Assembly: GCF_900143275.1 (NCBI RefSeq)
Contig: NZ_FSRO01000001.1
Location: 62,001 to 126,000, forward strand
Length of the DNA stretch: 64,000 nt
Reading direction: 5' to 3'
Source of the DNA: Nitrosomonas cryotolerans ATCC 49181
GTDB taxonomy: Bacteria > Pseudomonadota > Gammaproteobacteria > Burkholderiales > Nitrosomonadaceae
Part shown: positions 8,746 through 17,818 of the stretch, piece after piece
Layout: each line of letters begins with the position of its first letter
Numbering within the stretch: position 1 is the first letter of the stretch
Program-made: the position numbers and the translations under genes
Notes under the pieces: model-generated
Database searches by the model: none
What the model saw: only the letters and a program-made list of their open reading frames with translations
Told to the model about the DNA's origin: nothing

Positions 8746-10062
8746 TCATCGGAATTCCTCAATTGCGATAGCGAAATTTAATGCCTGCGAATCTTTTAGC
8801 ATCATGGTTGTTATCCCCACAAGATTACCGTACTGGTCAAATAATCCACCCCCGCTTGATCCAGAAGAAATCGAAGCATTTGTTTGCAAATAGGAAATGC
8901 CTTTAATCTTCCGCTTCCCAGAAAGCAATCCTTGACTTAGGGTGTTTTCCTGACCTCTAGGAGATCCAATTGCGTAAACTACTTCACCAACTGCCATAGC
9001 TTCGATACTTCTAAAGCTCTTCACAGGGTTTAGCTTAAGAGAATCCGATTTCAGAATACATGCATCCTTTCTTTGCGTCCCTTTGACGAACCGCGCCGCA
9101 TGCGGAATCCCTTCAGCTAGAAAGACTATAAATTTATTGTCCGAGATCACATGGCAGTTCGTTACCAATAGCGTGTCTGAAATAGCGACCGCTGAGCCTT
9201 GTGAAATACTCTCAAATGACTGGAATTCGCTCAGATTTTTCGCCGCAAAAATCATATGAACAGATTCACTACGTTGCCGAAATAACTCAGATGGTGAAAG
9301 CGTCGAATCGACATTCTTCGAATTAAAATATATGTTTGAGTCAGTGTCTCGCTGTGCGTAGGAGCTGCTGGGGTTTACTGGGCTTATTTGGCGAGTAGTC
9401 GATTTACGATAGTGTTGCACCGAAATGGACTTGCTCATCGCTGACTCATTTGAACTCGCAGAATGCCAGCCGCCTTTATTTCCAAACTCCTCAGCTAACA
9501 TATATGCATACCAGTTGTCTTGATCTGGGCGTGGCCCACTTACTCCAATTACCTTGATAGCGCTATCCAGCGCAGCACGTGTTTTTGGACCAAAATCGCC
9601 ATCGATCTTTCCATCCAAAAAATCTAATCCAATCAAAGCTTCCTGTAAGATTCTAGTTTCATAGACATCCGCACTATTCCAGTGTGAAATACTTGCTTTG
9701 ACCTCATTTAAAAAATCGAGTGCAGCAATCCAATCAGGCTGCGTGCCAATTCCTCTGTGAAGCATAGTTGCTACATTATACTGTGCGCCTCGATTCCCAA
9801 GGCTTGCTAAGATAAGCCATTCAGAGAAGGCTTCGCCTGGGCGATCTATTTTTAATAACTAGAATTCAGATAACATCTCATTTGAAATGACGTAGCCTTC
9901 GTATTTCCCGCTTGTAATATGACCGCCATATTCACCATAGTAAATACAACTGGTGCCAACATATGGTCTGTGCTTTAGAGGATTGTCGTGTAAATAACCC
10001 GGCACACACGCAATCGAAGGGCTTGCAATGAGCCAGATAAACAACAATAGTAATTTTTGCAT
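8746..10062 (-). pseudogene. Secreted Sel1 / peptidoglycan-binding / trypsin-like protease interrupted by TAG
   Basis: A single frame of 439 codons is interrupted only by TAG at 9861-9859. The N-terminal part (67 aa from 10062) has a signal peptide (MQKLLLLFIWLIASPSIAC) and an unrecognised region. After the TAG come a Sel1-type repeat (GEAFSEWLILASLGNRGAQY), a PG_binding_1-like segment (LDGKIDGDFGPKTRAALDSA) and a chymotrypsin-fold protease: His in LLVTNCHVISD, Asp in RKDACILK, Ser in SSGSSGGGLFDQ. All three catalytic residues are present. The downstream part has ATG at 9765 but no signal peptide of its own. Expected role if read through: an envelope protease tethered to peptidoglycan. It could be two products, but the shared frame and the Sel1 sequence before 9765 favour one damaged gene. 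Confidence 0.7.
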
Positions 10063-10524
10063 AATTATGTCTCAAAATTTCAACGGGAACCCCCCTTTCT
10101 TTTAACGACGAGAGATAAGAAAAATAAACGTCCTTTTTCATCAAACTGGAATCAGGTGGGCCCGATGATTTTAAGATTTCTGCCAGCTAATCGCGACGGT
10201 GTCCGAGTGAGCAAACCGAGATGATTTAGAATCTTAGTAATGATGCTGGATTTAGGATGGCAGCGATGATTTTTAATTGCCCGCCGGATACCTGCTCCGG
10301 CAGGTGAAAAGTCTAAACAATATTGTCGATCAAAATGTTGATTCTTATCGCTATGTTTTATGCAACAGAACCGGGGATAATCTCCAAATCTCCAATTAAG
10401 ATCATTACGGCGGAATACCTATTGACTGGCGTTCCGCTGTATTTTATGTTCCGGCAACATTGCCGTTGAATATCCGGGTTATTCTTTCTAATACAATGAA
10501 TAATCACGTTATTCTATGTCACGA
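10063..10524. other. Intergenic region with a terminator-like hairpin
   Basis: No gene is recognised. The hairpin at 10406-10441 is listed separately. Confidence 0.4.
10406..10441. terminator. Imperfect hairpin downstream of the porin gene
   Basis: TACGGCGGAATACC pairs imperfectly with GGCGTTCCGCTGTA across an 8-base loop, and is followed on the plus strand by TTTTA. It lies about 85 bases past the porin stop and may end that transcript. Confidence 0.4.
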
Positions 10525-12195
10525 TCAGAAACGAAAATTATATTGGACATAGAGAAGATCGGGCGAAATGCCGGGTCTCTGGTTTTCAATAAAATTGCCT
10601 GTAAATAGCTTTGAATAGCCAATCAGCGCATCGTGATGGCGAGCGATATGAAAATTAACAACGAAATCAATTGCATCACCAACATGACTGCCAGATTGTC
10701 CAGTAGGGTCTCTCAGGGTTGCGGCACCGCCGGCATTGTATAGAAAATCCCGTTTGTTGGCCAAATAATATCGATGGTACTGGGCCAGGAAAGTAAACCA
10801 GGGCTGTGGTTTCAGGGTAATCTGGGCATTAAAATCATGTATATTTTGCCGCCCTACCTGATCCAGGTAGCCAAAATAATAATGACCAAAGGGAAACAGA
10901 TGATTGAAGGTGTTGCTTCTACCATCTTGCGGGTTGCTATCACCGGAAGCAAAATCGTAGCGAATCCAGATATTAGGATTCATCGGTAGGGGGAGTTGAT
11001 AGCCGATACCCGTAGAGACTGAAAAGGCTGAAATATCCAGGTTAGACCTTTTGCCAAACTGATACATGCCTTCGAGTTCATATAAAAAACGATTGTAATC
11101 CCCTACAATACGGCCACCCAGGGTATGTACGGTGGAATCCCCTTGCAGAATATTCCCCTGCCGCAGGTTTGCCGGATTGAGTGTCCGGTTATCATCGAGA
11201 CTCAGAAAATAAAGATCGAGTAACTGGTTTTTCATGGGTTTGTAGGTTCCCCATAAACCAAAAAAATTGCGCTGCTGATCCCAGTTATCAAAATCACCTT
11301 TTTCCGTATCCATTGGCCGTACCCAAAAAGCATCCACATCCCATGTCGGAGAGCGCCAAAAGGTTTTAATACCCTGAAAAGTACGTCGTGTATTTGCCCA
11401 GTCTAAAGGTGCAATTAATCGTTGTGAACCATAGAGTAATTCTTGTCGACCAAAGCGAATATAAAGTGGGGCTTCTTTGACATTACCGAGTTTGACATCT
11501 GCAAACAGATTTAACAGGTCTGTATGATTTCTATCAATCGCAAGGGGGGTTAATTCAGGACCAAAGGAACGCGCATCCAGGAATTCGGCAAATATGCGTA
11601 CCTGATCCCGATACCAGAGATCGGCATGAACACGCGTACGAGTCAGATGATAATCATTGTTTTTCCCGCTTATATTGAGACGGCTGTCTGTTTCATGCAT
11701 GTAGCGATACCAGAAGCTGCCGCCAAATGACAGGAGCCAGTCACTGCCGAGATGGATACGCTTGACGGGATCAAAGAAATCTTCTTCATAGCCGGGTGTT
11801 TCCAGATAACGAAAGTCGATATCGAAAGCGGAAGTTGGCAACAAGGCAGAAGGGGCATAAGGTGAAACAGGCGGGCCTGAGCGCTTATTGCCGGTAAGGA
11901 AATCCCCGATAGAATAATAACCTGATGCTGGTGCCGGTTTAGAAAATAATCCGGGGCGCGGCATGGGTGTTGCAGGCGGGACTGTGGACCAATCGATCTC
12001 GCTTGAACTGGCCATGGCCATCATCGTTTTGTTCGTGTCTGTATCTGGCTCGGCGGCGATACCCAGAGACATTAAACTGGCCACGCCGATACTTAAACAC
12101 AGATTTAAACACCATTTGTTAACCCTCACATTTGAATATGTTATGGGTTGAGTCATACTGACATAAAAGGAAACGAACGAATTAAAGATTGTCAT
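10525..12195 (-). CDS. Alginate-export-family outer-membrane porin
   Basis: The 556-aa protein matches the alginate_exp beta-barrel family (AlgE-like): a long run of alternating amphipathic strands, characteristic LADLWYRDQ-type and YIRFGRQELLYGSQRLIAPLD segments near the middle, and a C-terminal strand ending YVQYNFRF with the terminal Phe typical of outer-membrane proteins. A signal sequence is seen around residues 27-48 (WCLNLCLSIGVASLMSLGIA). ATG at 12195 has AAGGAA seven bases upstream, but starts nearer the signal peptide are possible. No alginate-synthesis genes lie nearby, so the substrate is unknown; in other bacteria isolated members act as general or specialised channels. Confidence 0.8.
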   Translation of the reverse strand: MTIFNSFVSFYVSMTQPITYSNVRVNKWCLNLCLSIGVASLMSLGIAAEPDTDTNKTMMAMASSSEIDWSTVPPATPMPRPGLFSKPAPASGYYSIGDFLTGNKRSGPPVSPYAPSALLPTSAFDIDFRYLETPGYEEDFFDPVKRIHLGSDWLLSFGGSFWYRYMHETDSRLNISGKNNDYHLTRTRVHADLWYRDQVRIFAEFLDARSFGPELTPLAIDRNHTDLLNLFADVKLGNVKEAPLYIRFGRQELLYGSQRLIAPLDWANTRRTFQGIKTFWRSPTWDVDAFWVRPMDTEKGDFDNWDQQRNFFGLWGTYKPMKNQLLDLYFLSLDDNRTLNPANLRQGNILQGDSTVHTLGGRIVGDYNRFLYELEGMYQFGKRSNLDISAFSVSTGIGYQLPLPMNPNIWIRYDFASGDSNPQDGRSNTFNHLFPFGHYYFGYLDQVGRQNIHDFNAQITLKPQPWFTFLAQYHRYYLANKRDFLYNAGGAATLRDPTGQSGSHVGDAIDFVVNFHIARHHDALIGYSKLFTGNFIENQRPGISPDLLYVQYNFRF

Positions 12196-13040
12196 GACTG
12201 GATTTCCTTTTGCCTGGATTCTTACGTCGATGAATCCGCGCTATCGCGCTGTTGTATATCTCATATTGAAGGTACAAAAACTGCATACTTTCTCCCGTTA
12301 ATTTTAAAAAAGACTGATTTTTGTGCACCATCCCGAACCTGTTTTTGGAAATTATTGATAAATTCAGCGGACTATCTGGTCCATTGATATTGATCGGTTA
12401 TTTGAATCAAAGCATTGCCAGGAAGCGATTTAGAAGCAATTGACGTATTTCTAATACTGAATTTTTCATGATTGACTGATTTCAAAATTTTTCTTTTTAA
12501 GAAAACAAAGCAGGTGTCGTTCTGGGCTGTAATTGATAGATTGATTTTTTATTGAAAATGAATAGGCATCATTCATAAAAAATTACGATTTACTCACGAA
12601 TGATTCCTGTTATTCCTCACATCGATAAATAATATGTGTGTCTGTCGCGCCACGAATAATAATCTGATGCGATTGTTTCGTTTCAACTGCCATAGAAATC
12701 GTTATGATTTTTTGTAATAAAGCCGTTTTTTTGAACAGAAAACCGGAATGAGTGGATGGAATTAAACAGATATCACATCAGGACAGCATCAAACCGTGCC
12801 ATTTCGTGCAATTACGGAGAAAGTCGCATCCAATAGAATCGATTCGTTAGGGATTCATGTCGGGCTGAAGGATACAACAGATTGACCTCAATTGACCATT
12901 GAGGCGTATTCTTGTGTGAGTACATGCATAGAATATGCAATCGATGACGGCATTGCAGCGTCGTCTATGGACTCATAGTTGCTGTGAATCCGAACAGCAC
13001 CATGATAACAAGCGATATACGTTGCTTTTTAAAATCAGCG
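12196..13040. other. 845-bp AT-rich intergenic region
   Basis: No convincing gene, RNA or repeat was seen. It separates the porin promoter side from the convergent end of the next operon and probably holds the porin's control region. Confidence 0.4.
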
Positions 13041-13667
13041 CTAACTGTATTCCAGGTAATAGATCGCTATTCCTAATGCGATTAGCGCCGCTTCAAATCC
13101 GCTTATCCATAGCAGCATATAGGTAATACGTCGAGCGGAAGGACTCATAGGTTGCCAGATGTAGCGCATATACCAGCGCCATGGCCAAAAACAAGACCAT
13201 TGTTTCCAGGCCAGCAAATATCGCTGTAAATATTCTGCCCAGACCACCATACTTTTGTCGACTTGATGTAAATATTGTTTACGTAAATGTTCGGGCACGC
13301 CTTCGTAATGATCAATAATGGTTAATTTGGATTGCCATTTATCTTTTGTAGTCAGCGGCTCAATAATAAGGGTAGTGCTGCTTTTCAAGCCCTGCTGATA
13401 ATGAATCTGAAGACCATCCGGTAATATCTTTACGTTTAGAATGAGGTCAAAATCAAAGGGCTGTTCCTGACTCAGGTTTTTTCCGGAAAAGCGATAATGG
13501 TGCGCGCCGAGAATTTGCCATTGCTTGAAATGAAGCATGGGGTTAATCCGGAGCAAGCGTTCAATATCCTGGCAAAAGACTTTCAATGCCTCCATCTTAA
13601 GCGGCGTATGAATGGTTGCCCATGCGGCATCTTTCATAGGCGTGGCTAGGCTATTCGGATCATTCAT
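13041..13667 (-). CDS. Unknown protein with one C-terminal membrane segment
   Basis: The start MNDPNSLATPMKD (13667) overlaps the 3' end of the universal stress gene by 8 bases, which implies translational coupling. The 208-residue product has a soluble domain of about 150 residues whose pattern (VFCQDIERLLRINPMLHFKQW, QPFDFDLILNV) is reminiscent of SRPBCC/polyketide-cyclase-like lipid-binding folds, then a Trp-rich amphipathic region and a hydrophobic segment (MLLWISGFEAALIALGIAIY). It is the last gene of the cupredoxin-YeiH operon. The fold suggestion is weak; function is unknown. Confidence 0.65.
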   Translation of the reverse strand: MNDPNSLATPMKDAAWATIHTPLKMEALKVFCQDIERLLRINPMLHFKQWQILGAHHYRFSGKNLSQEQPFDFDLILNVKILPDGLQIHYQQGLKSSTTLIIEPLTTKDKWQSKLTIIDHYEGVPEHLRKQYLHQVDKSMVVWAEYLQRYLLAWKQWSCFWPWRWYMRYIWQPMSPSARRITYMLLWISGFEAALIALGIAIYYLEYS

Positions 13668-14148
13668 GAGCGATTGGCGACGGGTATGGAACGATGAGCA
13701 AAGGAATTGCAAGGGAACGGATTAAATCCTGAGTCAGCATGCGAGAACGTAATCCCTTTTTCCCGGGAGGGCGCGGTGAGCCAATAATGACTAAGTCAAA
13801 TAGCGTCTTTTTACTGTAATACAGCAGGCTTTCATCTGGCTCACCGAATGTAATGATTTTATTGTAGCCTAATGCGTGTGCTTGGGCCTGCTGATGGACT
13901 CGTTGAATATGTTCATCAACTTCCCGACCGAGTTCTGTTTCCAGATATCGACAGAATTTGTCGCGGGTGTTTCCATTGTTCAGCCAGTCATCGCCGGTCA
14001 TTCCCTGCCATAAGGTCGGCACAACGATCAGATGATCTATTGTTCCACCCTGGGTGCATGTGGAAACGGCCTTGTTTTCTGCCGCCATAGCCCCTTCAGT
14101 ACCGTGGCTGGCTAATAAAATACGACCGAACGCTTGTTTTTCCGGCAA
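13660..14148 (-). CDS. Universal stress protein (UspA family)
   Basis: The 162-aa protein starts FGRILLASHGTEGAMAAENK and ends with the nucleotide-loop pattern VIIGSPRPPGKKGLRSRMLT followed by SLAIPLLIVPYP, both typical of the UspA fold. The only usual start in the frame is TTG at 14148, because the frame closes with TAG shortly upstream. Usp proteins bind ATP or act as dimeric stress modulators, and are often encoded beside transporters whose activity they tune. Here it follows the YeiH-type transporter and a 43-aa membrane peptide. Confidence 0.8.
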   Translation of the reverse strand: MPEKQAFGRILLASHGTEGAMAAENKAVSTCTQGGTIDHLIVVPTLWQGMTGDDWLNNGNTRDKFCRYLETELGREVDEHIQRVHQQAQAHALGYNKIITFGEPDESLLYYSKKTLFDLVIIGSPRPPGKKGLRSRMLTQDLIRSLAIPLLIVPYPSPIAHE

Positions 14149-14175
14149 GATAAAGTGGACTACTATTGGCGGCTA

Positions 14176-14307
14176 TTAATAACCGATGTAAATAACAAGA
14201 GCAAGTATCAGTGCAAAAACTAATGCAACCAGATCTTCTTTTCGGTCACTGCCAAAAATTGACAATGCGGAACCGCGATCAAATGACTGTATCGTTTCTT
14301 TTTCCAT
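14176..14307 (-). CDS. 43-residue single-pass membrane peptide
   Basis: ATG at 14307 opens a 43-codon frame ending in TAA at 14176. The N-terminal half is polar (MEKETIQSFDRG, then SIFGSDRKED); the C-terminal half is one hydrophobic helix (LVALVFALILALVIYIGY). It starts 15 bases after the YeiH-like stop, preceded by AGAGAAA, and its stop lies 28 bases before the universal stress start, so it fits cleanly into the operon. No family is recognised. The layout suggests a small accessory subunit of the neighbouring transporter, which is inference. Confidence 0.65.
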   Translation of the reverse strand: MEKETIQSFDRGSALSIFGSDRKEDLVALVFALILALVIYIGY

Positions 14308-14321
14308 AATTTCTCTATCGA

Positions 14322-15908
14322 TTAAATTGTTTCACTAACCAGCGTCATCACGATAATCAGTGATAACGCCGCTTTAATAAAGCCAACGATCCCCCCGATA
14401 ACAGCAGGTTGCCCCCCGGCCTGTTTCATGGAACTGATTGTAATCTGCATGCCTAATCCGACCAGACCAAAAGCGAATAGCCAGGTAATCCATTGACGAA
14501 AAGCTTCAATTTTTTTTGCAGTATGCCGAACGGCCTTATGTGCCGATTTAAGAATAGTATTGGCATCCTGCGACAGAATCTTTGCATTGATTAATCCGCG
14601 CAGCGTCGTATCATCATCACTGGACATGATCTTGCCATTTTCGATCAGGCGCTGTAGCGCTTCACTATAATCGGCACGATGTACTTTATTTGTTTCCGAT
14701 CTGAGTTGCAGCACTTGCCCAGCCTGGAGTAGGTTTTCCGCTTTAAAACCTTGTTCTGTAGTGTTTCCAAAATATTTACCCTGGTAATGATGTGCGGGTG
14801 AAAAAATACCAGTAGTGGAGAGGGCAAACATAAGAATAAAACCTAATACAAAGATTGGGAATTTCTCAATAACGATACTTCCGACATTGACTTGCGTAAT
14901 CGTCGTGCTTCCTTCACGTTTTACATACCATACAGCCAGCCATAATACGACGATAGGCAGAATGAGCACACGGGTAATGTTGAAAATTTCAGCAACTTTG
15001 AGTGTTTCGATCCCATCAGGCTGGTAGGCGAGTGCGGCACCGGCGACTTGTGCTGAATTGAGGATGCCTGTTCCCGCCCATGCCCCAAATTGCACATAGC
15101 TCATATTCAACAGATTACCAATGATAGGGAAGATGAACATGCAACCAACGCCCCAAAGCAGGATAGTCCCGATGGTATAGGCTATTTCGATGGGCCTGGC
15201 TTGTACTACAGGCGCAACAGCAACTGTGGCGGACACACCACAAACGCCCATGCCGGCTGACAATACGCCGCCCATGGAACTGGGAATGTTGCGTTTGTTA
15301 GCAATCCATAGCACGATCCCGACTGAACCGAGCACGAAAAAGCCAATCATAACAATGGACAACCCTCCCAGATTTTCCAATTCCGCCGCACTATACAAGG
15401 TTCCTAACAGAATCACCCCGGTTTTGAGGCCGAGACGGGACAAGCGAACGCCATTCTGAGCCCAATCAGGTACCTTGAATAGATTAACAATAATAATACC
15501 GCTGACAATACCTAGCACAACATAGTTCAAGCCAAATAGATCATGAATATATTTACCCGTTTCGCCAACTTCTCCGAAACTTGTGCTGATAACGGCGATT
15601 TCTGGTGCAATAAACCAGCGGACCAGCATGGTGATCAGCAGGATAAACATGCCGCCTGCAATGGTGGATGAGTAATAATCCCAATGTCCTTCTCTATGTG
15701 AACCCAACCACTGCCAGATACCTATTAGCGTAGCGATAAGGCCAAAATAGAATGGAATTGTTGTAAGTTCAGTAACGTATTCATATGGTTTATCGGTCGT
15801 CAAGTGGTCTATAACCGGTGCGAACAAACCGCTATGAGCGCAATACCAGATTGCCAACATAATAGATCCAATAATCAAAAGTGCCGGATTTTTTTGGGTA
15901 TATATCAT
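14322..15908 (-). CDS. YeiH-family (putative sulfate exporter) transporter, enlarged form
   Basis: The 528-aa polytopic protein belongs to the YeiH/UPF0324 family: GLKTGVILLGTLYSAAEL, then SAGMGVCGVSATVAVAPVVQ and AGTGILNSAQVAGAALAY are characteristic. Usual members have about 340-350 residues. This one has an extra N-terminal membrane region of roughly 100 residues and a hydrophilic insertion of about 110 residues (from FSPAHHYQGKYFG to KAVRHTAKKIEAFRQ) before the last helices, which resume WLFAFGLVGLGMQI. The family's substrate is uncertain; sulfate, sulfite or taurine-derived ions are proposed. It is embedded in an operon of copper and cytochrome proteins and followed by a small membrane peptide and a Usp. 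Confidence 0.8.
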   Translation of the reverse strand: MIYTQKNPALLIIGSIMLAIWYCAHSGLFAPVIDHLTTDKPYEYVTELTTIPFYFGLIATLIGIWQWLGSHREGHWDYYSSTIAGGMFILLITMLVRWFIAPEIAVISTSFGEVGETGKYIHDLFGLNYVVLGIVSGIIIVNLFKVPDWAQNGVRLSRLGLKTGVILLGTLYSAAELENLGGLSIVMIGFFVLGSVGIVLWIANKRNIPSSMGGVLSAGMGVCGVSATVAVAPVVQARPIEIAYTIGTILLWGVGCMFIFPIIGNLLNMSYVQFGAWAGTGILNSAQVAGAALAYQPDGIETLKVAEIFNITRVLILPIVVLWLAVWYVKREGSTTITQVNVGSIVIEKFPIFVLGFILMFALSTTGIFSPAHHYQGKYFGNTTEQGFKAENLLQAGQVLQLRSETNKVHRADYSEALQRLIENGKIMSSDDDTTLRGLINAKILSQDANTILKSAHKAVRHTAKKIEAFRQWITWLFAFGLVGLGMQITISSMKQAGGQPAVIGGIVGFIKAALSLIIVMTLVSETI

Positions 15909-16024
15909 GGTGATTTCTAGATTGATTACTGAAATAAACCTGATTCAATTCAGATAGGCTGGGTTAATATCCTGATTATGAATAGGAGCGTGCCGTACTG
16001 AGGTTTTGAACCACATGCCATGTA

Positions 16025-16537
16025 TTATGACTTGTTTTCAATATTCCGGTACCAGGCATCGTAAATCTCATCTGGCCATAATGATTTGATCCATACCAGG
16101 ATGTCGTCAACTTGTTGTTCGGTTAGTTTGTTTTCCCATGCAGGCATGCCACTGGGCATTCCATTATTTCCGGGTGGTCCACCTTTGAGTATCGTTTTTT
16201 TCAATGCTTCGGTTGTATGATGCCATGTATGCGCAGTGCCATTTAACGGCGGTGGTGGATACCGCCCGTCTTTTCCTGGTTGACGCCAATTTGGTCCTGC
16301 TTCTCCTTTTTGTCCATGGCAGCCCGTACAATTTGCGCGATAGGCGGTCTCACCCTGTTTGATCTGTGCAGGATCAAAATCACGTGTTATCAGCGGCTCC
16401 TGACTGTCACGAGGTTGAGCTTGATACGTTTCATGCGTTTGTGGTGTTTGTGGTGGTGCATTGCCTGATGGTGCCGGATCGTTGCAGGCAATGAGCAATC
16501 CACTGATGCTGATGAGTAAAAAATAGCGTGTAATCAT
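16025..16537 (-). CDS. Lipoprotein mono-heme cytochrome c
   Basis: ATG at 16537 gives a 170-residue protein with a lipobox (ISGLLIAC, Cys18) and one heme site C70-x-x-C73-H74 in YRANCTGCHGQ. A Met-rich stretch (GNNGMPSGMPAW) probably supplies the sixth ligand, and the C-terminal helix reads LTEQQVDDILVWIKSLWPDE. It is a class I cytochrome c anchored to a membrane. It follows the DUF411 gene by 27 bases, so it is probably co-transcribed. Likely a periplasmic electron carrier for its neighbours; the partner is unknown. Confidence 0.85.
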   Translation of the reverse strand: MITRYFLLISISGLLIACNDPAPSGNAPPQTPQTHETYQAQPRDSQEPLITRDFDPAQIKQGETAYRANCTGCHGQKGEAGPNWRQPGKDGRYPPPPLNGTAHTWHHTTEALKKTILKGGPPGNNGMPSGMPAWENKLTEQQVDDILVWIKSLWPDEIYDAWYRNIENKS

Positions 16538-16564
16538 AATAATATAAAGTATCAATATAGAATG

Positions 16565-17083
16565 TTATTTCAATCTCATGATAGAGCCACCAGATTCTGC
16601 CTGATCCGGCTTTTGAGCGGATGGATCATGGCGGCTGTATACGGTTGCATCGATCCGTTGATCGCCCTTCTTTTCAACTAAAAGCACATTATAGGGCTCA
16701 CTGCGGGGACCTTCCATACCGGGAGAACCTTTGGGCATATCCGGTACAGCCAGACCAACGGCTTTAGGCCGCTCTTTCAGGAGTCGTTTAATATCCTGTG
16801 CCGGTACGTGACCCTCAATGGCATAGCCATTCACAAATGCAGTATGGCATGATCCCACTGAGTTGGAAAAACCAGCCCGTGCTCTTGCTTCCTTGTTGCC
16901 AACGTCATTGGTCTTGACGGTAAAGCCATTATCACGTAAATGATCGACCCATTTAGAACAACATCCGCAAGTAGGGCTTTTATAGACTTCAACTGTTGTT
17001 GTGGCAGCAGCGTAAGTGGCCACGCTGAAAAAACTGATGGCGAGGATAGATCTAATTAATAGGGTACAAATTTGCGTTTTCAT
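16565..17083 (-). CDS. DUF411 periplasmic metal-binding protein
   Basis: ATG at 17083 overlaps the cupredoxin stop in an ATGA, so the two are translationally coupled. The 172-aa product has a signal peptide (LLIRSILAISFFSVATYAAA) and the DUF411 core: VEVYKSPTCGCCSKWVDHLR with Cys39, Cys41 and Cys42, then GSCHTAFVNGYAIEGHVPAQ and RPKAVGLAVPDMPKGSPGME. DUF411 proteins are small thioredoxin-like proteins usually found beside copper-handling genes. The C-terminal 25 residues (RHDPSAQKPDQAESG) look like an extension. A role in copper binding or delivery fits the neighbours but is inference. Confidence 0.85.
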   Translation of the reverse strand: MKTQICTLLIRSILAISFFSVATYAAATTTVEVYKSPTCGCCSKWVDHLRDNGFTVKTNDVGNKEARARAGFSNSVGSCHTAFVNGYAIEGHVPAQDIKRLLKERPKAVGLAVPDMPKGSPGMEGPRSEPYNVLLVEKKGDQRIDATVYSRHDPSAQKPDQAESGGSIMRLK

Positions 17084-17550
17084 TTTTTCTCCACATTGAT
17101 TTTTCCGCGCATTCCTTTGAAATGGCCCGGTAGCGGGCAGGCAAAATCTATCGTGCCAGCACGGGTAAATTGCCAAATTAATTCCTTTTGTTCACCAGGA
17201 TCCAAGCGTATCTGATTTTGTTCCGCAGCTTTTGTTTCTGGATGGATACGCCGCATCTTGGCTTGTTCTTGCAGGTTATCCATGGTGTCAATAATCATTT
17301 CGTGCTGTTCATTGCCTCCACTTTTAACCACAAACCTGATTGTTTCTCCCTGCGTGACATTAATCTCTGAAGGTAGAAAGCGGTTTTCGATGACCGTTAT
17401 CTTGATGATACGTGTTACATTGCTTGCATCACCCGGTTTGCCAATAACGGAATCGATTGCATTGTTGTCAGAATAAGCACTTGAGAATATATTGGTTGAG
17501 AATATGTTCAACAACGCAAAAGAAAGGCAAACGATCAAATGCTTTCTCAT
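17080..17550 (-). CDS. Periplasmic cupredoxin-like copper protein
   Basis: From ATG at 17550 (GGAGAG upstream) the 156-aa product has a signal peptide (LIVCLSFALLNIFSTNIFSS) and a plastocyanin/azurin-type domain. Candidate copper ligands are His83 in EQHEMII and Cys138, His143 and Met147 in FACPLPGHFKGMRG, the spacing of a type 1-like site. The first gene of the apparent operon, it is coupled to DUF411. It may shuttle electrons to the cytochrome c or store copper; the sequence does not decide. Confidence 0.85.
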   Translation of the reverse strand: MRKHLIVCLSFALLNIFSTNIFSSAYSDNNAIDSVIGKPGDASNVTRIIKITVIENRFLPSEINVTQGETIRFVVKSGGNEQHEMIIDTMDNLQEQAKMRRIHPETKAAEQNQIRLDPGEQKELIWQFTRAGTIDFACPLPGHFKGMRGKINVEKK

Positions 17551-17818
17551 ATGATTCTCTCCATAGTATCTCAAATGTTTTATTTAGCTTCGTTCACGTC
17601 TTAGCAGATTGGAAAGCATCAATGCTAAATTGTTCCGGTGCATTTGTCTATTTTTGGTAAGTTATTTGAAAAAAAGCATCATTCTGCTATTTTCGCAGGG
17701 AACCTGGCATTAGACTACAGGATAAAGGCGCCTGTATCGCTTTTGCTTTGTGAATAAAATTTTTAGTATATTATCCTGATCTCTAATTCAAATTGATTAT
17801 AAGCGAGGCTAACTTTAA
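17551..17818. promoter_or_regulatory. Divergent promoter region between the cupredoxin operon and ttcA
   Basis: The 268 bases separate oppositely transcribed genes and must hold both promoters. The half near ttcA is AT-rich with TATA-like runs. I do not assign specific boxes. Confidence 0.4.

Noticed and set aside
10525..12195. Alginate synthesis locus
   Set aside because: Only the porin is present; no alg polymerase, epimerase or lyase is encoded nearby.
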